Assembly: GCF_003351225.1 (NCBI RefSeq)
Contig: NZ_QQSY01000001.1
Coordinates: 1,524,824 to 1,588,823, forward strand
Direction: 5' to 3'
DNA from: Dyella solisilvae
Lineage (GTDB): Bacteria; Pseudomonadota; Gammaproteobacteria; Xanthomonadales; Rhodanobacteraceae
DNA length: 64,000 nucleotides
Part shown: positions 15,301 to 23,137 of the stretch, piece by piece
Layout: every line of letters begins with the position of its first letter
How positions within the stretch are numbered: the stretch's first letter is position 1
Notes under the pieces: model-generated
Databases searched by the model: none
Seen by the model: the letters and a program-made list of their open reading frames with translations, nothing else
What the model was told of the DNA's origin: nothing
Position numbers and translations under genes: made by a program

Positions 15301-16701
15301 TCAGATCGTGCGCGAGTAACGGGAAGATTCGGTGGGGTTGTTGAGGTAGGCGTCGAACGACATGGCGACGTTGCGCAGCAGCAGCCGTCCGCGCGCGGTC
15401 ACGCGGATGACCGACTCGTCGAAGGTCACCAGGCCATCGGATGCCTGCTCGCGCAACCGCTCCAGTTCCCTGCCGAAGCGGTCAGCGAAGTCGAGCTGGT
15501 GCTGCCTGCCGAATGCGTGCATGTCCAGCTCGCCATGGCACATCAGCTCGCCGATCACGGCGCGGCGCAGGATGTCGTCTTCCTCCAGCGCGATGCCACG
15601 GGCCACCGGCAGGCGGCCCGCATCCAGCGCGGCGTAATAGCCGATGAGATCCCTGGCGTTCTGACTGTAGCTGTCGCCAATGCGACCGATGGCGCTCACG
15701 CCCAGGCCGATGATGTCGCAGTCGCCGTGGGTGGAATAACCCTGGAAGTTGCGCTGCAGGGTACGGCTGCGCTGTGCCTGCGAGAGTTCGTCATCGACAC
15801 GCGCAAAGTGGTCCATGCCGACGTAGACGTAACCCGCATCGCACAGGCGCTTGAAGGCGTGACCGAACAGGGCCAGTCGCGTCGCCGGATCGGGCAGTTC
15901 GGCCGCGTCGATCTGGCGCTGCGCCTTGAACAGTTTGGGGAGATGCGCGTAGCCGTAGACCGCGATGCGGTCGGGCGCCAGTCCGAGCACTTCGTCGAGC
16001 GTGCGGTCAAAGCCGCCGATAGTCTGGCGAGGCAACCCGTAGATGAGGTCCACGCTGACTGAGCCGTAACCCGAGTCACGTGCGGCATCGATCACTTCGC
16101 GGGTCTGTTCCACGCTCTGGATGCGGTTGACCGCCGCCTGCACCGCTGGATCGAAATCCTGGATGCCCACCGACATGCGGTTGAAGCCGAGCTTGGCCAG
16201 TTCGGTGATATAGCGGCCGTCGGCGAAGCGGGGATCGATCTCGATGCCGTACTCGCGTTCGCCGGTACGGCGGTAGTTGAAGTTTCGCTCCAGCATTTCC
16301 ACCAGCGCGGTCATGCGGGGGGCGTCGAGGAAGTTGGGGGTGCCTCCCCCGAAGTGCAGCTGCTTCACTGGCCGGTCGCGGTCGAACAGCGGGCCGACCA
16401 TCGCGATCTCGCGATACAGCCGTTGCAGGTATTCATCCGCCTTGCTGATCTCGCGCGTGATGACGCGCATGCAGCCGCAATAGAAGCAGGGGCTGAAGCA
16501 GAACGGGACGTGGACGTAGACCGACAGCGGTCGCGGCATCAGCTCTTCGTTGGAGGCTTTTGCCGCGGCCCGCAGGGCCGCTTCATCGAATCCGGTGTGG
16601 AACTGGGGCGCCGTCGGATAGCTCGTATAGCGAGGGCCGGCGACGTCATAGCGCGCGATCAGCGCGGCATCGAATTCGGGGACGATGGTAGGAGTGCGCA
16701 T
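15301..16701 (-). CDS. hemN: oxygen-independent coproporphyrinogen III oxidase HemN
   Basis: Radical-SAM enzyme that oxidatively decarboxylates coproporphyrinogen III to protoporphyrinogen IX without O2, supplying heme under anoxia. It has 466 residues. The cluster motif CFSPCFYCGC (Cys68, 72, 75, 77) has the HemN-specific extra cysteine, followed by the LHFGGGTPNFL SAM-binding region. The start at 16701 (MRTPTIVPEF) is preferred over an in-frame ATG at 16725. The FNR box and an AATACT hexamer at 16709-16714 put the transcript start at 16701-16702, downstream of 16725 and right at this ATG. There is no Shine-Dalgarno, so the mRNA is probably leaderless. fnr follows in the operon. Confidence 0.94.
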   Translation of the reverse strand: MRTPTIVPEFDAALIARYDVAGPRYTSYPTAPQFHTGFDEAALRAAAKASNEELMPRPLSVYVHVPFCFSPCFYCGCMRVITREISKADEYLQRLYREIAMVGPLFDRDRPVKQLHFGGGTPNFLDAPRMTALVEMLERNFNYRRTGEREYGIEIDPRFADGRYITELAKLGFNRMSVGIQDFDPAVQAAVNRIQSVEQTREVIDAARDSGYGSVSVDLIYGLPRQTIGGFDRTLDEVLGLAPDRIAVYGYAHLPKLFKAQRQIDAAELPDPATRLALFGHAFKRLCDAGYVYVGMDHFARVDDELSQAQRSRTLQRNFQGYSTHGDCDIIGLGVSAIGRIGDSYSQNARDLIGYYAALDAGRLPVARGIALEEDDILRRAVIGELMCHGELDMHAFGRQHQLDFADRFGRELERLREQASDGLVTFDESVIRVTARGRLLLRNVAMSFDAYLNNPTESSRYSRTI

Positions 16702-16708
16702 GCGCGGC

Positions 16709-16750
16709 AGTATTGGGCCCGGCATGCGCGCCGAAACTGACGTTGATCAG
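16709..16750 (-). promoter_or_regulatory. hemN promoter with FNR-type box
   Basis: The FNR-type site CTGAC-GTTG-ATCAG (16737-16750, centre 16743.5) is 32 bp from AATACT (16709-16714). Seven bases beyond the hexamer is the hemN ATG. The spacing is that of a class II FNR promoter with the site at -41.5. Confidence 0.75.
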
Positions 16751-16825
16751 TTTCCTGCGACAAATTGCGTAGGACTGCAGCGCAAATCCCTGTGGTAAAG
16801 CGCCGCAGCCCCTCCATCCCGCCGT

Positions 16826-17812
16826 TCAGTGCGTCAAAGGCGCAATGGTTTGCTCGATGGCGCCGAAAATCGAAGCGCCAGCCGGGTCGGTAACTTCGAT
16901 GCGCAAGGTGTCGCCGAACTTCAGGAACGGCGTGCTCGCCTTGCCGTCGCGCAGGGTCTCCACCGTGCGCTGCTCGGCCAGGCAGGAGGCGCCCTTGCCG
17001 GTGTCCTCGTTGGCGATGGTGCCCGAGCCGACGATCGTGCCGGCAGTCAGGGGACGGGTCTTGGCCGCGTGGGCGACCAGCTGGGCAAAGCTGAACTGCA
17101 TGTCCACGCCGCATTCGGCCTCGCCGAACCACTGGCCGTTGAGCCAGGTGCGCATCGGCAGGTGCAGCTTGTCGTCCCGCCAGGCGTCGCCCAGCTCGTC
17201 GGGGGTGACCAACACCGGCGACAGGGCCGAGCGCGGCTTGGACTGCAGGAAGCCGAAGCCCTTGGCCAGCTCGGCCGGGATCAGCCCGCGCAGCGAGACG
17301 TCGTTGACCAGACCCACCAGCTGGATGTGGCCACTCGCCTGATCCGGCGTGACCGCCATCGCCACGTCGTCGGTGATGACCACCACCTCCGCCTCCAGGT
17401 CGATGCCGTAGTGCTCGCTGGGCACCACCACCGGGTCGCGCGGGCCGAGGAAGCCGGCGCTGGTGGCCTGGTACATCAGCGGGTCGGTGTAGAACGACTC
17501 GGGCACCTCGGCGCCGCGGGCGCGACGCACGCGCTCCACGTGCGGCAGGTAGGCGCTGCCGTCCACGAATTCATAGGCGCGCGGCAACGGCGAGGCGAGC
17601 GCGGCCATGTCCAGTGCGAAGGCGCCAGCGGCCTTGCCGGCATTGAGCTCGTCGGACAGCGCATTCAGGCGCGGCGCCACGTTCGACCAGTCGTCCAGTG
17701 CGGCCTGCATGGTGGCGGCGATGCCGCTGGCCTTCACCGCCTTGGTGAGGTCTCGGCTGACCACGATCAGCGTGCCGTCGCGGCCGCCTTCCTTCAGGGA
17801 ACCCAATTTCAT
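16826..17812 (-). CDS. fumarylacetoacetate hydrolase
   Basis: Last step of tyrosine breakdown through homogentisate: hydrolyses fumarylacetoacetate to fumarate and acetoacetate. It has 328 residues. The N-terminal part (MKLGSLKEGGRDGTLIVV) is the form used by bacterial single-chain enzymes, followed by the FAH fold with acidic metal-binding blocks (GIDLEAEVVVI; a later GTIVGSGTIANED). GGAG lies 7 bases before the ATG. It follows hmgA by 67 bases on the same strand, which supports a fumarylacetoacetase rather than another FAH-fold hydrolase. No maleylacetoacetate isomerase gene is seen nearby. Confidence 0.88.
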   Translation of the reverse strand: MKLGSLKEGGRDGTLIVVSRDLTKAVKASGIAATMQAALDDWSNVAPRLNALSDELNAGKAAGAFALDMAALASPLPRAYEFVDGSAYLPHVERVRRARGAEVPESFYTDPLMYQATSAGFLGPRDPVVVPSEHYGIDLEAEVVVITDDVAMAVTPDQASGHIQLVGLVNDVSLRGLIPAELAKGFGFLQSKPRSALSPVLVTPDELGDAWRDDKLHLPMRTWLNGQWFGEAECGVDMQFSFAQLVAHAAKTRPLTAGTIVGSGTIANEDTGKGASCLAEQRTVETLRDGKASTPFLKFGDTLRIEVTDPAGASIFGAIEQTIAPLTH

Positions 17813-17879
17813 GTTTTGCTCCGCGGACTGTGCACAGGCAGCAGCCCAGTGGTTCTTGGTTGATTCGGTGAGCCGGCGC

Positions 17880-19181
17880 TTACTTGCCGGTGAAATGCTT
17901 TTGGATGCCCTGCCAGCACTCGTAGTAGTTGCCCTGCAACTCCTTCGCCTCCAGCGCCTGACGGGTCGGATGGATCACCCGGCGCGTCTCGAACATGAAG
18001 GCCATGGTGCCGGTGATCAGGTCTGGCTGGGACAGGTCACGGGTCGAAGCCTTCTCGTAGGTGGCCGCATCCGGACCATGGCCGCTCATGCAATTGTGCA
18101 GCGAGGCGCCGCCCGGCACGAAGCCTTCGGCCTTGGCGTCATAGGCGCCGGTGATCAGCCCCATGAACTCGCTGGCGATATTGCGGTGGAACCACGGCGG
18201 CCGGAAGGTGTTCTGCGCCACCAGCCAGCGCGGCGGGAAGATCACGAAATCCATGTTGCTCACGCCCGGGGTGTCGCTGGGCGAATGCAGCACCAGGAAG
18301 ATGCTCGGATCAGGGTGGTCATAACTGATCGAGCCGATGGTGTTGAATCGGCGCAGGTCGTACTTGTACGGCGCGTAGTTGCCATGCCAGCCCACCACGT
18401 CCAGCGGCGAGTGGTCGATCTTCGCGCGCCACAGGTCGCCCTGGAATTTGGCGATCAGCTCGAAGTTGCCTTCGATGTCTTCATAGGCGGCGACCGGCGT
18501 GAGGAAGTCGCGCGGATTGGCCAGGCCGTTGCTGCCGATTGGCCCTAGGTCCGGCAGGCGCAGCAGCGCGCCGAAGTTCTCGGCGACGTAGCCTCGCGCC
18601 GATTCGTCCAGCAGTTCCACGCGGAAGCGTACGCCGCGCGGGATCACCGCCACTTCCAGCGGCTCGATCTCGACGATGCCGAACTCGGTCGCCAGGCGCA
18701 GGCGGCCCAGCTGCGGCACGATCAGCAGCTCGCCGTCGGCGTTGTAGAAATAGCGCCCTTCCATCGAGCGGTTGGCTGCATACAAATGGATGCCCACGCC
18801 CGATTGCTCACCCGGGCCACCGTTGCCGGCCATGGTGACCAGGCCATCAATGAAATCCGTCGGGGTGGAGGGCAGCGGAAGCGGGTCCCAGCGCAGCTGA
18901 TTGGGGTTGGCCGGCGCCTCGCCGAAGCGATTGTGGAAACGGCCGGCCGGCATCGCCTCGAACGGGTGATGCATCGCCGCCGGGCGGATGCGGTACAGCC
19001 AGCTGCGGCGATTGCTATGACGCGGCGCGGTGAAGGCGGTGCCGGATAGCTGTTCGGCGTACAGACCGTGCGCCGCGCGCTGGGGCGAGTTCTGGCCCTC
19101 GGGAAGCACGCCGGGCATGGCCTCGGTGGCGAACTCGTTGGCGAAACCGGTTTGGAAACCGTTGCTGGCCTTCTCAGACAT
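17880..19181 (-). CDS. hmgA: homogentisate 1,2-dioxygenase
   Basis: Ring-cleaving non-heme Fe(II) dioxygenase that converts homogentisate to maleylacetoacetate. It has 433 residues from [17 protein letters not shown]. An in-frame upstream extension to 19253 reads through a REP-like repeat and is not part of the protein. Family blocks seen include [32 protein letters not shown], the iron-ligand region [14 protein letters not shown] and [15 protein letters not shown] near the C-terminus. Same strand as hppD and fahA; the DUF559 gene and repeats separate it from hppD. Confidence 0.96.
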   Translation of the reverse strand: MSEKASNGFQTGFANEFATEAMPGVLPEGQNSPQRAAHGLYAEQLSGTAFTAPRHSNRRSWLYRIRPAAMHHPFEAMPAGRFHNRFGEAPANPNQLRWDPLPLPSTPTDFIDGLVTMAGNGGPGEQSGVGIHLYAANRSMEGRYFYNADGELLIVPQLGRLRLATEFGIVEIEPLEVAVIPRGVRFRVELLDESARGYVAENFGALLRLPDLGPIGSNGLANPRDFLTPVAAYEDIEGNFELIAKFQGDLWRAKIDHSPLDVVGWHGNYAPYKYDLRRFNTIGSISYDHPDPSIFLVLHSPSDTPGVSNMDFVIFPPRWLVAQNTFRPPWFHRNIASEFMGLITGAYDAKAEGFVPGGASLHNCMSGHGPDAATYEKASTRDLSQPDLITGTMAFMFETRRVIHPTRQALEAKELQGNYYECWQGIQKHFTGK

Positions 19182-19200
19182 ACGCACGCCTTTGGCTTTG

Positions 19201-19599
19201 CTAAAGCCCCTCTCCCTCCGGGAGAGGGGTTGGGGTGAGGGTCCGGTATTCAACGGCGCCGAGGATCGCCTCTAGCACCGCATGGGTCTCGTTCAGTACT
19301 TCGTTGTCCCAATAGCGCAGAACTTTCAGGCCCCGGCTTGCGAGAAAGGACGTGCGCTTGTGGTCCGTTTCGGCCTTGTGCTGCGAGCCATCGAGTTCAA
19401 CGACAACTTTGGCAGCCTCGCAGTAGAAATCAACGATGTAAGGAGGAACAGGATGCTGGCGACGAAACTTCCAGCCATTCAGTCGCCCGGCGCGTAGATG
19501 CTGCCACAGGCGTTGTTCGGCTTCGGTCGTTGCTTGCCGCAAAACACGAGCATGCTTGAGCGTCCTTGTTGGTAGCGGCGGCATCCTGCCTTTTTGCAT
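19201..19599 (-). CDS. DUF559 (Vsr-like endonuclease fold) protein
   Basis: A 132-residue protein of the DUF559 family, which shares the fold of Vsr and other PD-(D/E)XK nucleases. The core is visible as [15 protein letters not shown], then [10 protein letters not shown] and LRYWDNEVL. Its last 12 codons are formed by a REP-like repeat ([13 protein letters not shown]), and a second palindromic repeat lies just upstream of its start. It interrupts the hppD-hmgA-fahA array with no functional link to tyrosine catabolism, so it looks like an inserted mobile or selfish gene. Nuclease activity is inference from fold. Confidence 0.8.
   Translation of the reverse strand: MQKGRMPPLPTRTLKHARVLRQATTEAEQRLWQHLRAGRLNGWKFRRQHPVPPYIVDFYCEAAKVVVELDGSQHKAETDHKRTSFLASRGLKVLRYWDNEVLNETHAVLEAILGAVEYRTLTPTPLPEGEGL
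19207..19241. repeat. REP-like palindromic repeat downstream of DUF559 gene
   Basis: Nine-base perfect arms (19207-19215 and 19221-19229) of pyrimidine/purine asymmetry, continued by a TTGGGGTGAGGG tail. This is a common xanthomonad repeat type. It supplies the DUF559 C-terminal codons and lies 20 bases before the hmgA start. Confidence 0.75.
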
Positions 19600-19600
19600 G

Positions 19601-19648
19601 CCCGCACCCTCTCCCCCACCCCTCCCCCAAGGGGGAGGGGCTTGCGGG
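19601..19648. repeat. REP-like palindromic repeat between DUF559 gene and hppD
   Basis: Ten-base perfect arms (19619-19628 and 19631-19640) with a 2-base spacer, and an outer CCCGCA/TGCGGG pair (19601-19606 and 19643-19648). It is a variant of the repeat at 19207-19241, so the DUF559 gene is bracketed by related repeats. It may also act as a terminator for hppD. Confidence 0.7.
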
Positions 19649-19650
19649 TC

Positions 19651-20748
19651 TTACAGCACGCCGCGCTTCATCTGGTCGCGCTCGATCGACTCGAACAACG
19701 CCTGGAAGTTGCCTTCGCCGAAGCCTTCGTTGCCCTTGCGCTGGATGATCTCGAAGAAGATCGGGCCGATGTTGTTCTGCGTGAAGATCTGCAGCAGCTT
19801 GCGCTGCTTGGTCTCCGGATCGGCGTCGATCAGGATCTTGTTCTTCGCCAGGCGCGGCACGTCCTCGCCATGGTTCGGGATGCGCAGGTCGATCACGTCG
19901 AAATAGGTGTCCGGCGTGTCGAGGAATTCCACGCCCTTGGCGCGCATCGCCTCCACCGTGTCGTAGATGTTGTCGGTGAACATCGCGATGTGCTGGATGC
20001 CCTCGCCGTGATAGGCGTCGAGGTATTCGTTGATCTGCGACTTCGGATCGCTCGATTCATTGAGCGGGATGCGCACGATGCCATCCGGCGCGGTCATCGC
20101 CTTGGACACCAGCCCCGTCTTGGCGCCCTTGATGTCGAAGTAGCGGATCTCGCGGAAGTTGAACAGGCGCTCGTAGTAATCGGACCACTTCTGCATGTTG
20201 CCGAAGTAGAGGTTGTGCGTGAGGTGGTCGATGAAGGTCAGGCCAAAACCCTTCGGGTGCTGATCGGCGCCCGGTATCGGCGCGTAGTCATCGCCATAGA
20301 TGCTGCCGTTGTCACCGTACTGGTCGACCAGGTAGAGCATGCAATCGCCGATGCCCTTCACCACCGGCGCGTTCACGGCCTTGGTGGCTTCGCCCTTGGC
20401 GCCCACTTCCTCACCGCCATTGGCCATCACCATGGCGCGCACGTCGCCGGACGGCTTGCGGAAGCGGATGGCGAAGCCTGCTGCACAGGGGCCATGCGCC
20501 TTTGCGAATTCGGCAGCGAAGGAGTCCGGATCCTCGTTGACCAGCAGGTTCACGTCGCCCTGGCGGTAGACCGTGATCGCGCGGGACTTGTGCTTGAGCA
20601 CCGGGGAGAATCCCATGCGCTTGAACAAGGCGTGCAGCTCCGGGCCACGACCCGCCGGGGCAGCGAATTCAACGAACTCGAAACCGTTGATGCCCATGGG
20701 GTTTTCGAAGGTGGTCACCTGCATGCCAAGATTGGGCTGCGCGCTCAT
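19651..20748 (-). CDS. hppD: 4-hydroxyphenylpyruvate dioxygenase
   Basis: Converts 4-hydroxyphenylpyruvate to homogentisate, entry to the pathway completed by hmgA and fahA downstream. It has 365 residues with two vicinal-oxygen-chelate halves. The C-terminal half shows the iron-ligand blocks FIDHLTHNLYFG, EGIQHIAMFTDN and the final IFFEIIQRKGNEGFGEGNF. AGGAG lies 6 bases before the ATG. The divergent marR gene starts about 110 bases away and probably controls it. Confidence 0.96.
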   Translation of the reverse strand: MSAQPNLGMQVTTFENPMGINGFEFVEFAAPAGRGPELHALFKRMGFSPVLKHKSRAITVYRQGDVNLLVNEDPDSFAAEFAKAHGPCAAGFAIRFRKPSGDVRAMVMANGGEEVGAKGEATKAVNAPVVKGIGDCMLYLVDQYGDNGSIYGDDYAPIPGADQHPKGFGLTFIDHLTHNLYFGNMQKWSDYYERLFNFREIRYFDIKGAKTGLVSKAMTAPDGIVRIPLNESSDPKSQINEYLDAYHGEGIQHIAMFTDNIYDTVEAMRAKGVEFLDTPDTYFDVIDLRIPNHGEDVPRLAKNKILIDADPETKQRKLLQIFTQNNIGPIFFEIIQRKGNEGFGEGNFQALFESIERDQMKRGVL

Positions 20749-20859
20749 GGGGATCTCCTGAAGAATCGATGCTCAATGGCCTACGCCAAGCGTGCGACCA
20801 TCCTCATAATCCTGACGTTATAGTTACATATGAAACCACTTGCAAGGAGCGTAGCAGCA

Positions 20860-21318
20860 GTGCCCGAAGAACACCACCCAGACCACGCCCCGCTGGAGCT
20901 CGAGCGTTTCCTGCCCTACCGGCTCTCGATCCTTTCCAATGCTGTCAGCCAGGCCATTGCCGACGATTACCAGCGGCGATTCGACCTGAGCATGACCGAG
21001 TGGCGAGTGATGGCCGTGCTGGCCCGCTTCGACGGGCTGTCGGCCCGCGAGGTCGCCGAGCGCACCCTGATGGACAAGGTGGCGGTGAGCCGCGCCCTGG
21101 CCAAACTGGTCGAGGCTGGCTGGGTGACGCGCGCGACCCATGACGGCGACAAGCGCCGTTCCGTGCTGGGATTGAGCGAGGCTGGCTGGGCGGTGCACGA
21201 AGTGGTCGCCCCCATGGCCCGCCAGCACGAGCGCAACCTGCTGGCCCGCCTGGACGAGGAAGAACGCACCTGGCTGGTGCGCATCCTCGACAAGCTGCAG
21301 GCGATGGAACCGAAATAA
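20860..21318 (+). CDS. MarR-family regulator, probable repressor of the homogentisate cluster
   Basis: A 152-residue winged-helix protein. The DNA-binding region runs from LSMTEWRVMAVLARF through LSAREVAERTLMDKVAVSRALAKLVEAGWV to the wing HDGDKRRSVL. The GTG at 20860 is preferred because AAGGAG lies 10 bases upstream. The in-frame ATG at 20830 has no ribosome site and overlaps the TATAGT promoter-like sequence at 20819-20824. Divergent from hppD, so it most likely senses a pathway intermediate, as HmgR-type MarR proteins may do; this is inference from position. Confidence 0.85.
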   Translation: MPEEHHPDHAPLELERFLPYRLSILSNAVSQAIADDYQRRFDLSMTEWRVMAVLARFDGLSAREVAERTLMDKVAVSRALAKLVEAGWVTRATHDGDKRRSVLGLSEAGWAVHEVVAPMARQHERNLLARLDEEERTWLVRILDKLQAMEPK

Positions 21319-21487
21319 GCGTCAGGCGTCTCGCCTGGTTTGCGTCACTCCCGCGGGGGCGGGAGCGCTGTACCACAGCAAAGCTGGCCATCCAGCAAGT
21401 TCGGGGGCATGGAAAGCTGACGACAAGGGATTCCCGCACTCGCCCCCTTCGGGGTTCGCGAGACTGACGGGAGGGGTGAGTGTGTCC

Positions 21488-22993
21488 TTATTTCACGCCG
21501 TGCATGAGCCGGTTGATCAGTGGCGCGATCAGGAATAGCACCGCGCCGGCCCCGGCCAGCAGCCAGAAACTGAAGGTGAAGCCGCTCAGCGCGGAGGCGA
21601 CGGTCATGCCGGTCTTGCCGCTGACGTGGCCGGCAAAGATGCCCGAGAGGTTGTTGCCGATGCCGGTGGAAAGGAACCAGCCACCCATCGCGAAGCCCAC
21701 CAGGCGCACCGGCGCGAGCTTGGTCACCATCGACAGGCCGATCGGCGACAGGCACAGCTCGCCGAGGGTCTGCAGCACGTAGACCAGCACCAGCGGCCAG
21801 AACGGGATGAGATGGCGGCTGTCCACGAGGCTGGACAGCGCGTACATCAGCACCACGAAGGCCAGCGCGTTGCCCAGCAGGCCCAGGCCGAACTTGCGGG
21901 GGATGGAGGGTTCCAGCTTGCGCTGGTCCAGCCAGCCCCAGGCGATCGACACCAGCGGCGCCAGCAACACCAGCGCCAGCGGCGCGACCGACTGGAACCA
22001 GCCCACCGGGAACACCCAGCCACCGAACAGCTCGCGGTCGACAATGTTTTGCGCGAGGAAGTTGAACGAGCTGCCGGCCTGTTCGTAGAACATCCAGAAC
22101 AGCACGTTGAACACGAAGATGATCAGCATGGCGATCACGCGGTCGCGCTGCACCTTGCCCTCGCGGAAGCCCTCTACCAGCAGCAGCAGCGACAAGCCGA
22201 CGAACAGGGCGCTCAGCATCCACTGCAAGACCACGGCGCCGGCCTTGGCCATCATCACGTAGACCAGCGGAATGGCAAGCACGCAGCCGATCACCACATA
22301 GGCCACGCGCAGGCGGCTGGCCTGGTCCGGCGCGGGGCGGCCTACGCCCTTGAGCTGGCGGCGGCCGATCCAGAACCAGAACAGGCTCACCAGCATGCCC
22401 AGCCCGGAGGCCAGGAACACCAGCTTGTAGTTCTGCTCCATCGGCGTGTCGGTGAAGTGGCTGGCCAGCCAGCCGGTGAGCAGCGGCGAGAACAACGCGC
22501 CGGCGTTGATGCCCATGTAGAACAGGGTGAAGCCGCGGTCGCGGCGCGCATCGGCCATGCCATAGAGCTGCCCGACCATCGAGGAAATGTTGGGCTTGAA
22601 CAGGCCGTTGCCCACGATGACGGTGGACAGGCCGAACAGGAACACCTGCTCGTTCGGCAGCATGATCATGAACAGGCCGGCCGCCATCACGACCGCGCCG
22701 ACCAGGATCGAGCGCTGGTAGCCGATGATGCGATCGGCCACGTAGCCGCCGAACACCGCCGCCGCATACACCAGCGCCAGATAAGCGCCGTACGTGCGGC
22801 TGGCGAAGGCCTGCCCCGACGGATCGCCCTTGAAGAACTCCGCCACGATGTACAGGGTCAGCGCCCAGCGCATGCCGTAGAAGGCGAAGCGCTCCCAGAA
22901 CTCGGTCATGAACAGCATCCACAACGGTCGCGGATGGCCCATGGTCTGGGGGTATTCGGGGATCGCCTTGAGGGTGGCGGTGGTGTCGCTCAT
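21488..22993 (-). CDS. POT/PTR-family proton-dependent oligopeptide transporter (copy 1)
   Basis: A 501-residue inner-membrane transporter of 12-14 helices for di- and tripeptide uptake driven by protons. The POT signature ExxERFxYY appears as EFWERFAFYGMR near residue 30, with GGYVADRIIGYQRSI, the second signature FTLFYMGINAGAL and GELCLSPIGLSMVTKL near the C-terminus. Start at 22993 (MSDTTATLKAI), the equivalent of the paralogue start. A close tandem paralogue lies 144 bases upstream on the same strand, so they arose by duplication. Confidence 0.92.
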   Translation of the reverse strand: MSDTTATLKAIPEYPQTMGHPRPLWMLFMTEFWERFAFYGMRWALTLYIVAEFFKGDPSGQAFASRTYGAYLALVYAAAVFGGYVADRIIGYQRSILVGAVVMAAGLFMIMLPNEQVFLFGLSTVIVGNGLFKPNISSMVGQLYGMADARRDRGFTLFYMGINAGALFSPLLTGWLASHFTDTPMEQNYKLVFLASGLGMLVSLFWFWIGRRQLKGVGRPAPDQASRLRVAYVVIGCVLAIPLVYVMMAKAGAVVLQWMLSALFVGLSLLLLVEGFREGKVQRDRVIAMLIIFVFNVLFWMFYEQAGSSFNFLAQNIVDRELFGGWVFPVGWFQSVAPLALVLLAPLVSIAWGWLDQRKLEPSIPRKFGLGLLGNALAFVVLMYALSSLVDSRHLIPFWPLVLVYVLQTLGELCLSPIGLSMVTKLAPVRLVGFAMGGWFLSTGIGNNLSGIFAGHVSGKTGMTVASALSGFTFSFWLLAGAGAVLFLIAPLINRLMHGVK

Positions 22994-23137
22994 GCAATTT
23001 CCATAGAGGCTGGATCGGCGCCCGTGCGCCACTCGTAATTTCTTGCGCCTCTAAAGATGTAACCGGCCACCGCCGCGTCCGTCAAATGCGGCGCACCATT
23101 CCGTGGCGCGACCGCCGGTGGTTTCGGCGGCCCAGGC

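Noticed and set aside
19182-19253. Longer hmgA start at 19253
   Set aside because: The added residues are translation of a REP-like repeat; the family N-terminus begins at 19181.
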